Shown one piece after another: positions 24,880 through 39,400 of a stretch of DNA of 64,000 bases. The notes under the pieces were generated by a model. That model ran no database searches. It worked only from the letters and a program-made list of their open reading frames with translations, and was not told where the DNA came from. The DNA lies in NCBI GenBank assembly GCA_036435485.1, contig JAZHRN010000139.1, forward strand, positions 4,402,001 through 4,466,000, read 5' to 3'. Numbering within the stretch: the stretch's first letter is position 1; the number at the start of each line of letters is the position of its first letter. Source of the DNA: Saposhnikovia divaricata (lineage: Eukaryota > Streptophyta > Magnoliopsida > Apiales > Apiaceae). The translations under genes and the position numbers were made by a program.

Positions 24880-27800
24880 TGAATTCCAATAACCCATAGG
24901 AACAAAATATGTAAAAATATCCACAAAATTGTCCGACTTGATTTTTAACAATATCCCGTGCACTAATCCCTTTGAGAAGTTTCCGAAAACCGAGTTTCGA
25001 TCATATTAGCTCCGATTCTGGTCCGAACTTCGTTAAATAAAATTTCGTTGAATTACAATAACCCATAGGAACAAAATATGTAAAAATATCCATAAAATGG
25101 TCCGAATCGATTTTTAACAATATCCCGTGTACTAACCCCTTTCAGGATTATCCGAAAACCGAGTTTCAGTCATTTCAGCCCCGATTCAGGTCCGACTAGC
25201 ACCAAATAAAATTGTGTTGAATTCCAATAACCCACAGGAACAAAATATGTAAAAATATCCACAAAATTATCCGACTTGATTTTTAACAATATCCCGTGTA
25301 CTAATCCCTTTGAGAAGTTTCCGAAAACCGAGTTTCGATCATATCAGCTCCGATTCCGGTCCGAACTCCGTTAAATAAAATTGTGTTGAATTCCAATAAC
25401 CCATAGGAACAAAATATGTAAAAATATCCATAAAATGGTCCGACTCGATTTTTAACAATATCCCTTGTACTAACCCCTTTGAGGATTATCCGAAAACCGA
25501 GTTTCATTCATTTCAGCCCCGATTCAGGTCAGACTCGCACCAAATAAAATTTCGTTGAATTCCAATAACCCATAAGAACAAAATATGTAAAAATATCCAT
25601 AAAATGGTCCGACTCGATTTTTAACAATATCCCGTGTACTAACCCCTTTCAGGATTATCCGAAAACCGAGTTTCAGTCATTATAGCCCTGATTCAGGTCC
25701 GAATGGCACCAAATAAAATTTCATTGAATTCCAATAACCCATAGGAACAACATATGTAAAAATATCCACAAAATTGTCCGACTTGATTTTTAACAATATC
25801 CCGTGTACTAATCCCTTTGAGAAGTTTCCGAAAACCGAGTTTCGATCATATCAGCTCCGATTTCGGTCCGAACTTCGTTAAATAAAATTGCGTTGAATTC
25901 CAATAACCCATAGGAACAAAATATGTAAAAGTATCCATAAAATGGTCCGACTCAATTTTTAACAATATCCCGTGTACTAACCCTTTTGAGGATTATCCGA
26001 AAACCGAGTTTTAGTCATTTCAGCCCCGATTCAGGTCCGACTGGCACCAAATAAAATTTCTTTGAATTCCAATAACCCATAGGAACAAAATATGTAAAAA
26101 TATCCACAAAATGGTCCGACTTGATTTTTAACAATATCCCGTGTACTAACCCCTTTGAGAAGTTTCCGAAAACCGAGTTTCGATCATATCAGCTCCGATT
26201 ACGGTCCGAACTCCGTTAAATAAAATTGTGTTGAATTCCAATAACCCATAGGAACAAAATATGTAAAAATATCCATAAAATGGTCCGACTCAATTTTTAA
26301 CAATATCCCGTGTACTAACCCCTTTGAGGATTATCCGAAAACCGAGTTTCAGTCATTTCAGCCCGGATTCAGGTCCGACTGGCATCAAATAAAATTGTGT
26401 TGAATTCCAATAACCCATAGGAACAAAATATGAAAAAATATCCACAAAATTGTCCGACTTGATTTTTAACAATATCCCTTGTACTAATCCCTTTGAGAAG
26501 TTTCCGAAAACCGAGTTTCGATCATATCAGCTCCGATTCCGGTCCGAACTCCGTTAAATAAAATTGTGTTGAATTCCAATAACCCATAGGAACAAAATAT
26601 GTAAAAATATCCATAAAATGGTCCGACTCAATTTTTAACAATATCCCGTGTACTAACCCCTTTGAGGATTATCCGAAAACCGAGTTTCATTCATTTCAGC
26701 CCCGATTCAGGTCCGACTCGCACCAAATAAAATTTCGTTGAATTCCAATAACCCATAAGAACAAAATATGTAAAAATATCCATAAAATGGTCCGACTCGA
26801 TTTTTAACAATATCCCGTGTACTAACCCCTTTCAGGATTATCCGAAAACCGAGTTTCAGTCATTACAACACTGATTCAGGTCCGAATGGCACCAAATAAA
26901 ATTTCATTGAATTCCAATAACCCATAGGAACAACATATGTAAAAATATCCACAAAATTGTCCGACTTGATTTTTAACAATATCCCGTGTACTAATCCCTT
27001 TGAGAAGTTTCCGAAAACCGAGTTTCGATCATATCAGCTCCGATTTCGGTCCGAACTTCGTTAAATAAAATTGCGTTGAATTCCAATATCCCATAGGAAC
27101 AAAATATGTAAAAGTATCCATAAAATGGTCCGACTCGATTTTTAACAATATCCCGTGTACTAACCCCTTTGAGGATTATCCGAAAACCGAGTTTCAGTCA
27201 TTTCAGCCCCGATTCAGGTCCGACTCGCACAAAATAAAATTTCGTTGAATTCCAATAACCCATAGGAACAAAATATGTAAAAATATCCATAAAATGGTCC
27301 GACTAGATTTTTAACAATATCCCGTGTACTAACCCCTTTCAGGATTATCCGAAAACCGAGTTTCAGTCATTTCAGCCCCAATTCAGGTCCGAATGGCACC
27401 AAATAAAATTTCATTGAATTCCAATAACCCATAGGAACAAAATATGTAAAAATATCCACAAAATTGTCCGACTTGATTTTTAACAATATCCCGTGTACTA
27501 ATCCCTTTGAGAAGTTTCCGAAAACCGAGTTTCGATCATATTAGCTCCGATTCCGGTCCGAACTTCGTTAAATAAAATTGCGTTGAATTCCAATAACCCA
27601 TAGGAACAAAATATGTAAAAATATCCATAAAATGGTCCGACTCGATTTTTAACAATATCCCTTGTACTAACCCCTTTGTGGATTATCCGAAAACCGAGTT
27701 TCATTCATTTCATCCCCGATTCAGGTCAGACTCGCACCAAATAAAATTTCGTTGAATTCCAATAACCCATAAGAACAAAATATGTAAAAATATCCATAAA

Positions 27801-30444
27801 ATGGTCCGACTCGATTTTTAACAATATCCCGTGTACTAACCCCTTTCAGGATTATCCGAAAACCGAGTTTCAGTCATTATAGCCCTGATTCAGGTCCGAA
27901 TGGCACCAAATAAAATTTCATTGAATTCCAATAACCCATAGGAACAACATATGTAAAAATATCCACAAAATTGTCCGACTTGATTTTTAACAATATCCCG
28001 TGTACTAATCCCTTTGAGAAGTTTCCGAAAACCGAGTTTCGATCATATCAGCTCCGATTTCGGTCCGAACTTCGTTAAATAAAATTGCGTTGAATTCCAA
28101 TAACCCATAGGAACAAAATATGTAAAAGTATCCATAAAATGGTCCGACTCAATTTTTAACAATATCCCGTGTACTAACCCTTTTGAGGATTATCCGAAAA
28201 CCGAGTTTTAGTCATTTCAGCCCCGATTCAGGTCCGACTGGCACCAAATAAAATTTCTTTGAATTCCAATAACCCATAGGAACAAAATATGTAAAAATAT
28301 CCACAAAATGGTCCGACTTGATTTTTAACAATATCCCGTGTACTAACCCCTTTGAGAAGTTTCCGAAAACCGAGTTTCGATCATATCAGCTCCGATTACG
28401 GTCCGAACTCCGTTAAATAAAATTGTGTTGAATTCCAATAACCCATAGGAACAAAATATGTAAAAATATCCATAAAATGGTCCGACTCGATTTTTAACAA
28501 AATCCCGTGTACTAACCCCTTTGAGGATTATCCGAAAATCGAGTTTCAGTCATTTCAGCCCGGATTCAGGTCCGACTGGCATCAAATAAAATTGTGTTGA
28601 ATTCCAATAACCCATAGGAACAAAATATGAAAAAATATCCACAAAATTGTCCGACTTGATTTTTAACAATATCCCTTGTACTAATCCCTTTGAGAAGTTT
28701 CCGAAAACCGAGTTTCGATCATATCAGCTCCGATTCCGGTCCGAACTCCGTTAAATAAAATTGTGTTGAATTCCAATAACCCATAGGAACAAAATATGTA
28801 AAAATATCCATAAAATGGTCCGACTCAATTTTTAACAATATCCCGTGTACTAACCCCTTTGAGGATTATCCGAAAACCGAGTTTCATTCATTTCAGCCCC
28901 GATTCAGGTCCGACTCGCACCAAATAAAATTTCGTTGAATTCCAATAACCCATAAGAACAAAATATGTAAAAATATCCATAAAATGGTCCGACTCGATTT
29001 TTAACAATATCCCGTGTACTAACCCCTTTCAGGATTATCCGAAAACCGAGTTTCAGTCATTACAACACTGATTCAGGTCCGAATGGCACCAAATAAAATT
29101 TCATTTAATTCCAATAACCCATAGGAACAACATATGTAAAAATATCCACAAAATTGTCCGACTTGATTTTTAACAATATCCCGTGTACTAATCCCTTTGA
29201 GAAGTTTCCGAAAACCGAGTTTCGATCATATCAGCTCCGATTTCGGTCCGAACTTCGTTAAATAAAATTGCGTTGAATTCCAATATCCCATAGGAACAAA
29301 ATATGTAAAAGTATCCATAAAAAGGTCCGACTCGATTTTTAACAATATCCCGTGTACTAACCCCTTTGAGGATTATCCGAAAACCGAGTTTCAGTCATTT
29401 CAGCCTCGATTCAGGTCCGACTCGCACCAAATAAAATTTCGTTGAATTCCAATAACAAATAGGAACAAAATATGTAAAAATATCCATAAAATGGTCCGAC
29501 TAGATTTTTAACAATATCCCGTGTACTAACCCCTTTCAGGATTATCCGAAAACCGAGTTTCAGTCATTTCAGCCCCGATTCAGGTCCGAATGGCACCAAA
29601 TAAAATTTCATTGAATTCCAATAACCCATAGGAACAAAATATGTAAAAATATCCACAAAATTGTCCGACTTGATTTTTAACAATATCCCGTGTACTAATC
29701 CCTTTGAGAAGTTTCCGAAAACCGAGTTTCGATCATATTAGCTCCGATTCCGGTCCGAAAACTTCGTTAAATAAAATTGCGTTGAATTCCAATAACCCAT
29801 AGGAACAAAATATGTAAAAATATCCATAAAATGGTCCGACTCGATTTTTAACAATATCCCGTGTACTAACCCCTTTGAGGATTATCCGAAAACCGAGTTT
29901 CAGTCATTTCAGCCCCGATTCAGGTCCGACTGGCACCAAATAAAATTTCGTTGAATTCCAATAACCCATAGGAACAAAATATGTAAAAATATCCACAAAA
30001 TGGTCCGACTTGATTTTTAACAATATCCCGTGTACTAACCCCTTTGAGAAGTTTCCGAAAACCGAGTTTCGATCATATCAGCTCCGATTACGGTCCGAAC
30101 TCCGTTAAATAAAATTGTGTTGAATTCTAATAACCCATAGGAACAAAATATGTAAAAATATCCATAAAATGGTCCGACTCGATTTTTAACAATATCCCGT
30201 GTACTAACCCCTTTGAGGATTATCCGAAAACCGAGTTTCAGTCATTTTAGCCCCGATTCAGGTCCGAATGGCACCAAATAAAATTTCATTGAATTCCAAT
30301 AACCCATTGGACCAAAATATGTAAAAATATCCATAAAATGGTCTGACTCGATTTTTAACAATATCCCGTGTACTAACCCTTTTGAGGATTATCCGAAAAC
30401 CGAGTTTTAGTCATTTCAGCCCCGATTCAGGTCCGACTGGCACC
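24880..30444 (+). repeat. HOR family 3, first block (13-monomer period)
   Basis: A period of 2197-2199 bp, 13 monomers, is seen from repeated rare marks. CATTATAGCCCTG occurs near 25678 and 27876, CATTACAACACTG near 26862 and 29059, and ACATATGTAAAAAT with GACTCGCACC occurs in both units. Private changes include AACAAAATCCC at 28497 (the equivalent at ~26298 is AACAATATCCC) and a 2-bp insertion, GGTCCGAAAACTTCG, at 29753. Confidence 0.84.
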
Positions 30445-33400
30445 AAATAAAATTTCGTTGAATTCCAATAACCCATAGGAACAAAATATGTAAAAATATC
30501 CATAAAATGGTCTGACTCGATTTTTAACAATATCCCGTGTACTAACCCCATTGAGGATTATCCGAAAACCGAGTTTCAGTCATTTCAGCCCCGATTCAGG
30601 TCCGAATGGCACCAAATAAATTTCATTGAATTCCAATAACCCATAAGAACAAAATGTGTAAAAATATCGACAAAATTGTCCGACTTGATTTTTAAAAATA
30701 TCCCGTGTACTAACCCCTTTGAGAAGTTTCCGAAAACCGAGTTTCGATCATATCAGCTCCGATTCCGGTCGGAACTGCGTTAAATAAAATTTCGTTGAAT
30801 TCCAATAACCCATAGGAACAAAATATGTAAAAATATCCATAAAATGGTCCGACTCGATTTTTAACTATATCCCGTGTACTAACCCCTTTGAGGATTATCC
30901 GAAAACCGAGTTTCAGTCATTTCAGCCCCGATTCAGGTCCGAATGGCGCCAAATAAAATTTCATTGAATTCCAATATCCCATAGGAACAAAATTTGTAAA
31001 AATATCCATAAAATGTTCCGACTTTATTTTTAACAATATCCCGTGTACTAACCCCTTTGAGAAGTTTCCGAAAACCGAGTTTCGATCATATCAGCTCCGA
31101 TTACGTTCCGAACTCTGTTAAATAAAATTTTGTTGAATTCCAATAACCCATAGGAACAAAATATGTAAAAATATCCATAAAATGGTCCGACTCGATTTTT
31201 AACTATATCCCGTGTACTAACCCCTTTGAGGATTATCCGAAAACCGAGTTTCAGTCATTTTAGCCCCGATTCAGGTCCGAATGGCACCAAATAAAATTTC
31301 ATTGAATTGCAATAACCCATTGGACCAAAATATGTAAAAATATCCATAAAATGGTCCGACTCGATTTTTAACAATATCCCGTGTACTAACCCCTTTGAGG
31401 ATTATCCGAAAACCGAGTTTCAGTCATTTCAGCCCCCGATTCAGGTCCGAATGGCACCAAATAAAATTTCGTTGAATTCCAATAACCCATAGGAACAAAA
31501 TATATAAAAATATCCACAAAATTGTCCGACTTGATTTTTAACAATATCCCGTGTACTAATCCCTTTGAGAAGTTTCCGAAAACCGAGTTTCGATCATATC
31601 ATCTCCGATTCCGGTCCGAACTTCGTTAAATAAAATTGCGTTGAATTCCAATAACCCATAGGAACAAAATATGTAAAAGTATCCATAAAATGGTCCGACT
31701 CAATTTTTAACAATATCCCGTGTACTAACCCCTTTGAGGATTATCCGAAAACCGAGTTTCAGTCATTTCAGCCCCGATTCAGGTCCGACTGGCACCAAAT
31801 AAATTTCATTGAATTCCAATAACCCATAGGAACAAAATGTGTAAAAATATCCACAAAATGGTCCGACTTGATTTTTAACAATATCCCGTGTACTAACCCC
31901 TTTGAGAAGTTTTCGAAAACCGAGTTTCGAACATATCAGCTCGGATTCCGGTCCGAACTGCGTTAAAAAAAATTTCGTTGAATTCCAATAACCCATAGGA
32001 ACAAAATATGTAAAAATATCCATAAAATGGTCCGACTCGATTTTTAACAATATCCCGTGTACTAACCCCTTTGAGGATTATCCGAAAACCGAGTTTCAGT
32101 CATTTCAGCCCCGATTCAGGTCCGAATGGCACCAAATAAATTTCATTGAATTCCAATAACCCATAAGAACAAAATGTGTAAAAATATCGACAAAATTGTC
32201 CGACTTGATTTTTAAAAATATCCCGTGTACTAACCCCTTTGAGAAGTTTCCGAAAACCGAGTTTCGATCATATCAGCTCCGATTCCGGTCCGAACTGCGT
32301 TAAATAAAATTTCGTTGAATTCCAATAACCCATAGGAACAAAATATGTAAAAATATCCATAAAATGGTCCGACTCGATTTTTAACTATATCCCGTGTACT
32401 AACCCCTTTGAGGATTATCCGAAAACCGAGTTTCAGTCATTTCAGCCCCGATTCAGGTCCGAATGGCGCCAAATAAAATTTCATTGAATTCCAATATCCC
32501 ATAGGAACAAAATTTGTAAAAATATCCACAAAATGTTCCGACTTTATTTTTAACAATATCCCGTGTACTAACCCCTTTGAGAAGTTTCCGAAAACCGAGT
32601 TTCGATCATATCAGCTCCGATTACGTTCCGAACTCTGTTAAATAAAATTTTGTTGAATTCCAATAACCCATAGGAACAAAATATGTAAAAATATCCATAA
32701 AATGGTCCGACTCGATTTTTAACTATATCCCGTGTACTAACCCCTTTGAGGATTATCCGAAAACCGAGTTTCAGTCATTTTAGCCCCGATTCAGGTCCGA
32801 ATGGCACCAAATAAAATTTAATTGAATTCCAATAACCCATTGGACCAAAATATGTAAAAATATCCATAAAATGGTCCGACTCGATTTTTAACAATATCCC
32901 GTGTACTAACCCCTTTGAGGATTATCCGAAAACCGAGTTCAGTCATTTCAGCCCCCGATTCAGGTCCGAATGGCACCAAATAAAATTTCGTTGAATTCCA
33001 ATAACCCATAGGAACAAAATATGTAAAAATATCCACAAAATTGTCCGACTTGATTTTTAACAATATCCCGTGTACTAATCCCTTTGAGAAGTTTCCGAAA
33101 ACCGAGTTTCGGTCATATCAGCTCCGATTCCCGTCCGAACTTCGTTAAATAAAATTGCGTTGAATTCCAATAACCCATAGGAACAAAATATGTAAAAGTA
33201 TCCATAAAATGGTCCGACTCAATTTTTAACAATATCCCGTGTACTAACCCCTTTGAGGATTATCCGAAAACCGAGTTTCAGTCATTTCAGCCCCGATTCA
33301 GGTCCGTCTGGCACCAAATAAAATTTCGTTGAATTCCAATAACCCATAGGAACAAAATATGTAAAAATATCCACAAAATGGTCCGACTTGATTTTTAACA

Positions 33401-36400
33401 ATATCCCGTGTACTAACCCCTTTGAGAAGTTTCCGAAAACCGAATTTCGATCATATCAGCTCCGATTACGGTCCGAACTCTGTTAAATAAAATTTTGTTG
33501 AATTCCAATAACCCATAGGAACAAAATATGTAAAAATATCCATAAAATGGTCCGACTCGATTTTTAACAATATCCCGTGTACTAACCCCTTTGAGGATTA
33601 TCCGAAAACCGAGTTTCAGTCATTTTAGCCCCGATTCAGGTCCGAATGGCACCAAATAAAATTTCATTGAATTCGAATAACCCATTGGACCAAAATATGT
33701 AAAAATATCCATAAAATGGTCCGACTCGATTTTTAACAATATCCCGTGTACTAACCCCTTTGAGGATTATCCGAAAACCGAGTTTCAGTCATTTCAGCCC
33801 CCGATTCAGGTCCGAATGGCACCAAATGAAATTTCATTGAATTCCAATAACCCATAGGAACAAAATATGTAAAAATATCCACAAAATTGTCCGACTTGAT
33901 TTTTAACAATATCCCGTGTACTAATCCCTTTGAGAAGTTTCCGAAAACCGAGTTTCGATCATATTAGCTCCGATTCCGGTCCGAACTTCGTTAAATAAAA
34001 TTGCGTTGAATTCCAATAACCCATAGGAACAAAATATGTAAAAATATCCATAAAATGGTCCGACTCGATTTTTAACATTATCCCGTGTACTAACCCCTTT
34101 CAGGATTATCCGAAAACTGAGTTTCAGTCATTTCAGCTCCGATTCAGGTCCGAATGGCACCAAATAAAATTTCGTTGAATTCCAATAACCCATAGGAACA
34201 AAATATGTAAAAATATCCATAAAATAGTCCGACTCGATTTTTAACAATATCCCGTGTACTAACCCCTTTGAGGATTATCCGAAAACCGAGTTTCAGTCAT
34301 TTTAGCCCCGATTCAGGTCCGAATGGCACCAAATAAAATTTCATTGAATTCCAATAACCCATTGGACCAAAATATGTAAAAATATCCATAAAATGGTCTG
34401 ACTCGATTTTTAACAATATCCCGTGTACTAACCCCTTTGAGGATTATCCGAAAACCGAGTTTCAGTCATTTCAGCCCCCGATTCAGGTCCGAATGGCACC
34501 AAATAAAATTTCATTGAATTCCAATAACCCATAGGAACAAAATATGTAAAAATATCCATAAAATGGTCCGACTCGATTTTTAACAATACCCCGTGTACTA
34601 ACCCCTTTGAGGATTATCCGAAAACCGAGTTTCAGTCATTTCAGCCCCGATTCAGGTCCGACTGGCACCAAATAAAATTTCGTTGAATTCCAATAACCCA
34701 TAGGAACAAAATATGTAAAAATATCCACAAAATGGTCCGACTTGATTTTTAACAATATCCCGTGTACTAACCCCTTTGAGAAGTTTCCGAAAACCGAGTT
34801 TCGATCATATCAGCTCCGATTACGGTCCGAACTCCGTTAAATAAAATTGTGTTGAATTCCAATAACCCATAGGAACAAAATATGTAAAAATATCCATAAA
34901 ATGGTCCGACTCGATTTTTAACAATATCCCGTGTACTAACCCCTTTGAGGATTATCCGAAAACCGAGTTTCAGTCATTTTAGCCCCGATTCAGGTCCGAA
35001 TGGCACCAAATAAAATTTCATTGAATTCCAATAACCCATTGGACCAAAATATGTAAAAATATCCATAAAATGGCCCGACTTGATTTTTAACAATATCCCG
35101 TGTACTAACCCCTTTGAGGATTATCCGAAAACCGAGTTTCAGTCATTTCAGCCCCCGATTCAGGTCCGAATGGCACCAAATAAAATTTCATTGAATTCCA
35201 ATAACCCATAGGAACAAAATATGTAAAAATATCCACAAAATTGTCCGACTTGATTTTTAACAATATCCCGTGTACTAATCCCTTTGAGAAGTTTCCGAAA
35301 ACCGAGTTTCGATCATATTAGCTCCGATTACGGTCCGAACTTCGTTAAATAAAATTGCGTTGAATTCCAATAAACCATAGGAACAAAATATGTAAAAGTA
35401 TCCATAAAATGGTCCGACTCAATTTTTAACAATATCCCGTGTACTAACCCCTTTGAGGATTATCCGAAAACCGAGTTTCAGTCATTTCAGCCCCGATTCA
35501 GGTCCGACTGGCACCAAATAAAATTTCGTTGAATTCCAATAACCCATAGGAACAAAATATGTAAAAATATCCACAAAATGGTCCGACTTGATTTTTAACA
35601 GTATCCCGTGTACTAACCCCTTTGAGAAGTTTCCGAAAACCGAATTTCGATCATATCAGCTCCGATTACGGTCCGAACTCTGTTAAATAAAATTTTGTTG
35701 AATTCCAACAACCCATAGGAACAAAATATGTAAAAATATCCATAAAATGGTCCGACTCGATTTTTAACAATATCCCGTGTACTAATCCCTTTGAGGATTA
35801 TCCGAAAACCGAGTTTCAGTCATTTTAGCCCCGATTCAGGTCCGAATGGCACCAAATAAAATTTCATTGAATTCGAATAACCCATTGGACCAAAATATGT
35901 AAAAACATCCATAAAATGGTCCGACTCGATTTTTAACAATATCCCGTGTACTAACCCCTTTGAGGATTATCCGAAAACCGAGTTTCAGTCATTTCAGCCC
36001 CCGATTCAGGTCCGAATGGCACCAAATAAAATTTCATTGAATTCCAATAACCCATAGGAACAAAATATGTAAAAATATCCACAAAATTGTCCGACTTGAT
36101 TTTTAACAATATCCCGTGTACTAATCCCTTTGAGAAGTTTCCGAAAACCGAGTTTCGATCATATTAGCTCCGATTCCGGTCCGAACTTCGTTAAATAAAA
36201 TTGCGTTGAATTCCAATAACCCATAGGAACAAATTATGTAAAAATATCCATAAAATGGTCCGACTCGATTTTTAACATTATCCCGTGTACTAACCCCTTT
36301 CAGGATTATCCGAAAACCGAGTTTCAGTCATTTCAGCTCTGATTCAGGTCCGAATGGCACCAAATAAAATTTCGTTGAATTCCAATAACCCATAGGAACA

Positions 36401-39400
36401 AAATATGTAAAAATATCCATAAAATGGTCCGACTCGATTTTTAACAATATCCCGTGTACTAACCCCTTTGAGGATTATCCGAAAACCGAGTTTCAGTCAT
36501 TTCAGCCCCCGATTCAGGTCCGAATGGCACCAAATAAAATTTCACTGAATTCCAATAACCCATAGGAACAAAATATGTAAAAATATCCACAAAATTGTCC
36601 GACTTGATTTTTAACAATATCCCGTGTACTAATCCCTTTGAGAAGTTTCAGAAAACCGAGTTTCGATCATATTAGCTCCGATTCCGGTCCGAACTTCGTT
36701 AAATAAAATTGCGTTGAATTCCAATAACCCATAGGAACAAAATATGTAAAAATATCCATAAAATGGTCCGACTCGATTTTTAACAATATCCTGTGTACTA
36801 ACCCCTTTGAGGATTATCCGAAAACCGAGTTTCAGTCATTTCAGCCCCGATTCAGGTCCGACTGGCACCAAATAAAATTTCGTTGAATTCCAATAACCCA
36901 TAGGAACAAAATATGTAAAAAAATCCACAAAATGGTCCGACTTGATTTTTAACAATATCCCGTGTACTAACCCATTTGAGAAGTTTCCGAAAACCGAGTT
37001 TCGATCAAATCAGCTCCGATTCCGGTCCGAACTCCGTTAAATAAAATTGTGTTGAATTCCAATAACCCATAGGAACAAAATATGTAAAAATATCCATAAA
37101 ATGGTCCGACTCGATTTTTAACAATATCCCGTGTACTAACCCCTTTGAGGATTATCCGAAAACCGAGTTTCAGTCATTTTAGCCCCGATTCAGGTCCGAA
37201 TGGCACCAAATAAAATTTCATTGAATTCCAATAACCCATAGGAACAAAATATGTAAAAATATCCACAAAATTGTCCGACTTGATTTTTAACAATATCCCG
37301 TGCACTAATCCCTTTGAGAAGTTTCCGAAAACCGAGTTTCGATCATATTAGCTCCGATTCTGGTCCGAACTTCGTTAAATAAAATTTCGTTGAATTACAA
37401 TAACCCATAGGAACAAAATATGTAAAAATATCCATAAAATGGTCCGAATCGATTTTTAACAATATCCCGTGTACTAACCCCTTTCAGGATTATCCGAAAA
37501 CCGAGTTTCAGTCATTTCAGCCCCGATTCAGGTCCGACTAGCACCAAATAAAATTGTGTTGAATTCCAATAACCCACAGGAACAAAATATGTAAAAATAT
37601 CCACAAAATTATCCGACTTGATTTTTAACAATATCCCGTGTACTAATCCCTTTGAGAAGTTTCCGAAAACCGAGTTTCGATCATATCAGCTCCGATTCCG
37701 GTCCGAACTCCGTTAAATAAAATTGTGTTGAATTCCAATAACCCATAGGAACAAAATATGTAAAAATATCCATAAAATGGTCCGACTCGATTTTTAACAA
37801 TATCCCTTGTACTAACCCCTTTGAGGATTATCCGAAAACCGAGTTTCATTCATTTCAGCCCCGATTCAGGTCAGACTCGCACCAAATAAAATTTCGTTGA
37901 ATTCCAATAACCCATAAGAACAAAATATGTAAAAATATCCATAAAATGGTCCGACTCGATTTTTAACAATATCCCGTGTACTAACCCCTTTCAGGATTAT
38001 CCGAAAACCGAGTTTCAGTCATTATAGCCCTGATTCAGGTCCGAATGGCACCAAATAAAATTTCATTGAATTCCAATAACCCATAGGAACAACATATGTA
38101 AAAATATCCACAAAATTGTCCGACTTGATTTTTAACAATATCCCGTGTACTAATCCCTTTGAGAAGTTTCCGAAAACCGAGTTTCGATCATATCAGCTCC
38201 GATTTCGGTCCGAACTTCGTTAAATAAAATTGCGTTGAATTCCAATAACCCATAGGAACAAAATATGTAAAAGTATCCATAAAATGGTCCGACTCAATTT
38301 TTAACAATATCCCGTGTACTAACCCTTTTGAGGATTATCCGAAAACCGAGTTTTAGTCATTTCAGCCCCGATTCAGGTCCGACTGGCACCAAATAAAATT
38401 TCTTTGAATTCCAATAACCCATAGGAACAAAATATGTAAAAATATCCACAAAATGGTCCGACTTGATTTTTAACAATATCCCGTGTACTAACCCCTTTGA
38501 GAAATTTCCGAAAACCGAGTTTCGATCATATCAGCTCCGATTACGGTCCGAACTCCGTTAAATAAAATTGTGTTGAATTCCAATAACCCATAGGAACAAA
38601 ATATGTAAAAATATCCATAAAATGGTCCGACTCAATTTTTAACAATATCCCGTGTACTAACCCCTTTGAGGATTATCCGAAAACCGAGTTTCAGTCATTT
38701 CAGCCCGGATTCAGGTCCGACTGGCATCAAATAAAATTGTGTTGAATTCCAATAACCCATAGGAACAAAATATGAAAAAATATCCACAAAATTGTCCGAC
38801 TTGATTTTTAACAATATCCCTTGTACTAATCCCTTTGAGAAGTTTCCGAAAACCGAGTTTCGATCATATCAGCTCCGATTCCGGTCCGAACTCCGTTAAA
38901 TAAAATTGTGTTGAATTCCAATAACCCATAGGAACAAAATATGTAAAAATATCCATAAAATGGTCCGACTCAATTTTTAACAATATCCCGTGTACTAACC
39001 CCTTTGAGGATTATCCGAAAACCGAGTTTCATTCATTTCAGCCCCGATTCAGGTCCGACTCGCACCAAATAAAATTTCGTTGAATTCCAATAACCCATAA
39101 GAACAAAATATGTAAAAATATCCATAAAATGGTCCGACTCGATTTTTAACAATATCCCGTGTACTAACCCCTTTCAGGATTATCCGAAAACCGAGTTTCA
39201 GTCATTACAACACTGATTCAGGTCCGAATGGCACCAAATAAAATTTCATTGAATTCCAATAACCCATAGGAACAACATATGTAAAAATATCCACAAAATT
39301 GTCCGACTTGATTTTTAACAATATCCCGTGTACTAATCCCTTTGAGAAGTTTCCGAAAACCGAGTTTCGATCATATCAGCTCCGATTTCGGTCCGAACTT

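Larger units (their letters stand above)
18272..30444 (+). repeat. 12.17-kb tandem segmental duplication, copy 1 (72 monomers)
   Basis: This 12173-bp block is followed directly by a near-perfect copy at 30445-42786. The left edge lies in the AAATAAAATTTCGTTG stretch: to its left, copy 1 has GAACTGCGTT and copy 2 has GACTGGCACC. Offsets are 12173 bp from AACCCCATTG (18371, 30544) to TGGTCTGACT (22221, 34394), and 12342 bp after the extra monomer in copy 2 (TCCGTT at 22491 and 34833; AAAATCCCGT at 28499 and 40841). It contains the end of family 2, the 9-monomer duplication, a family 1 block and a family 3 block. Confidence 0.93.
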
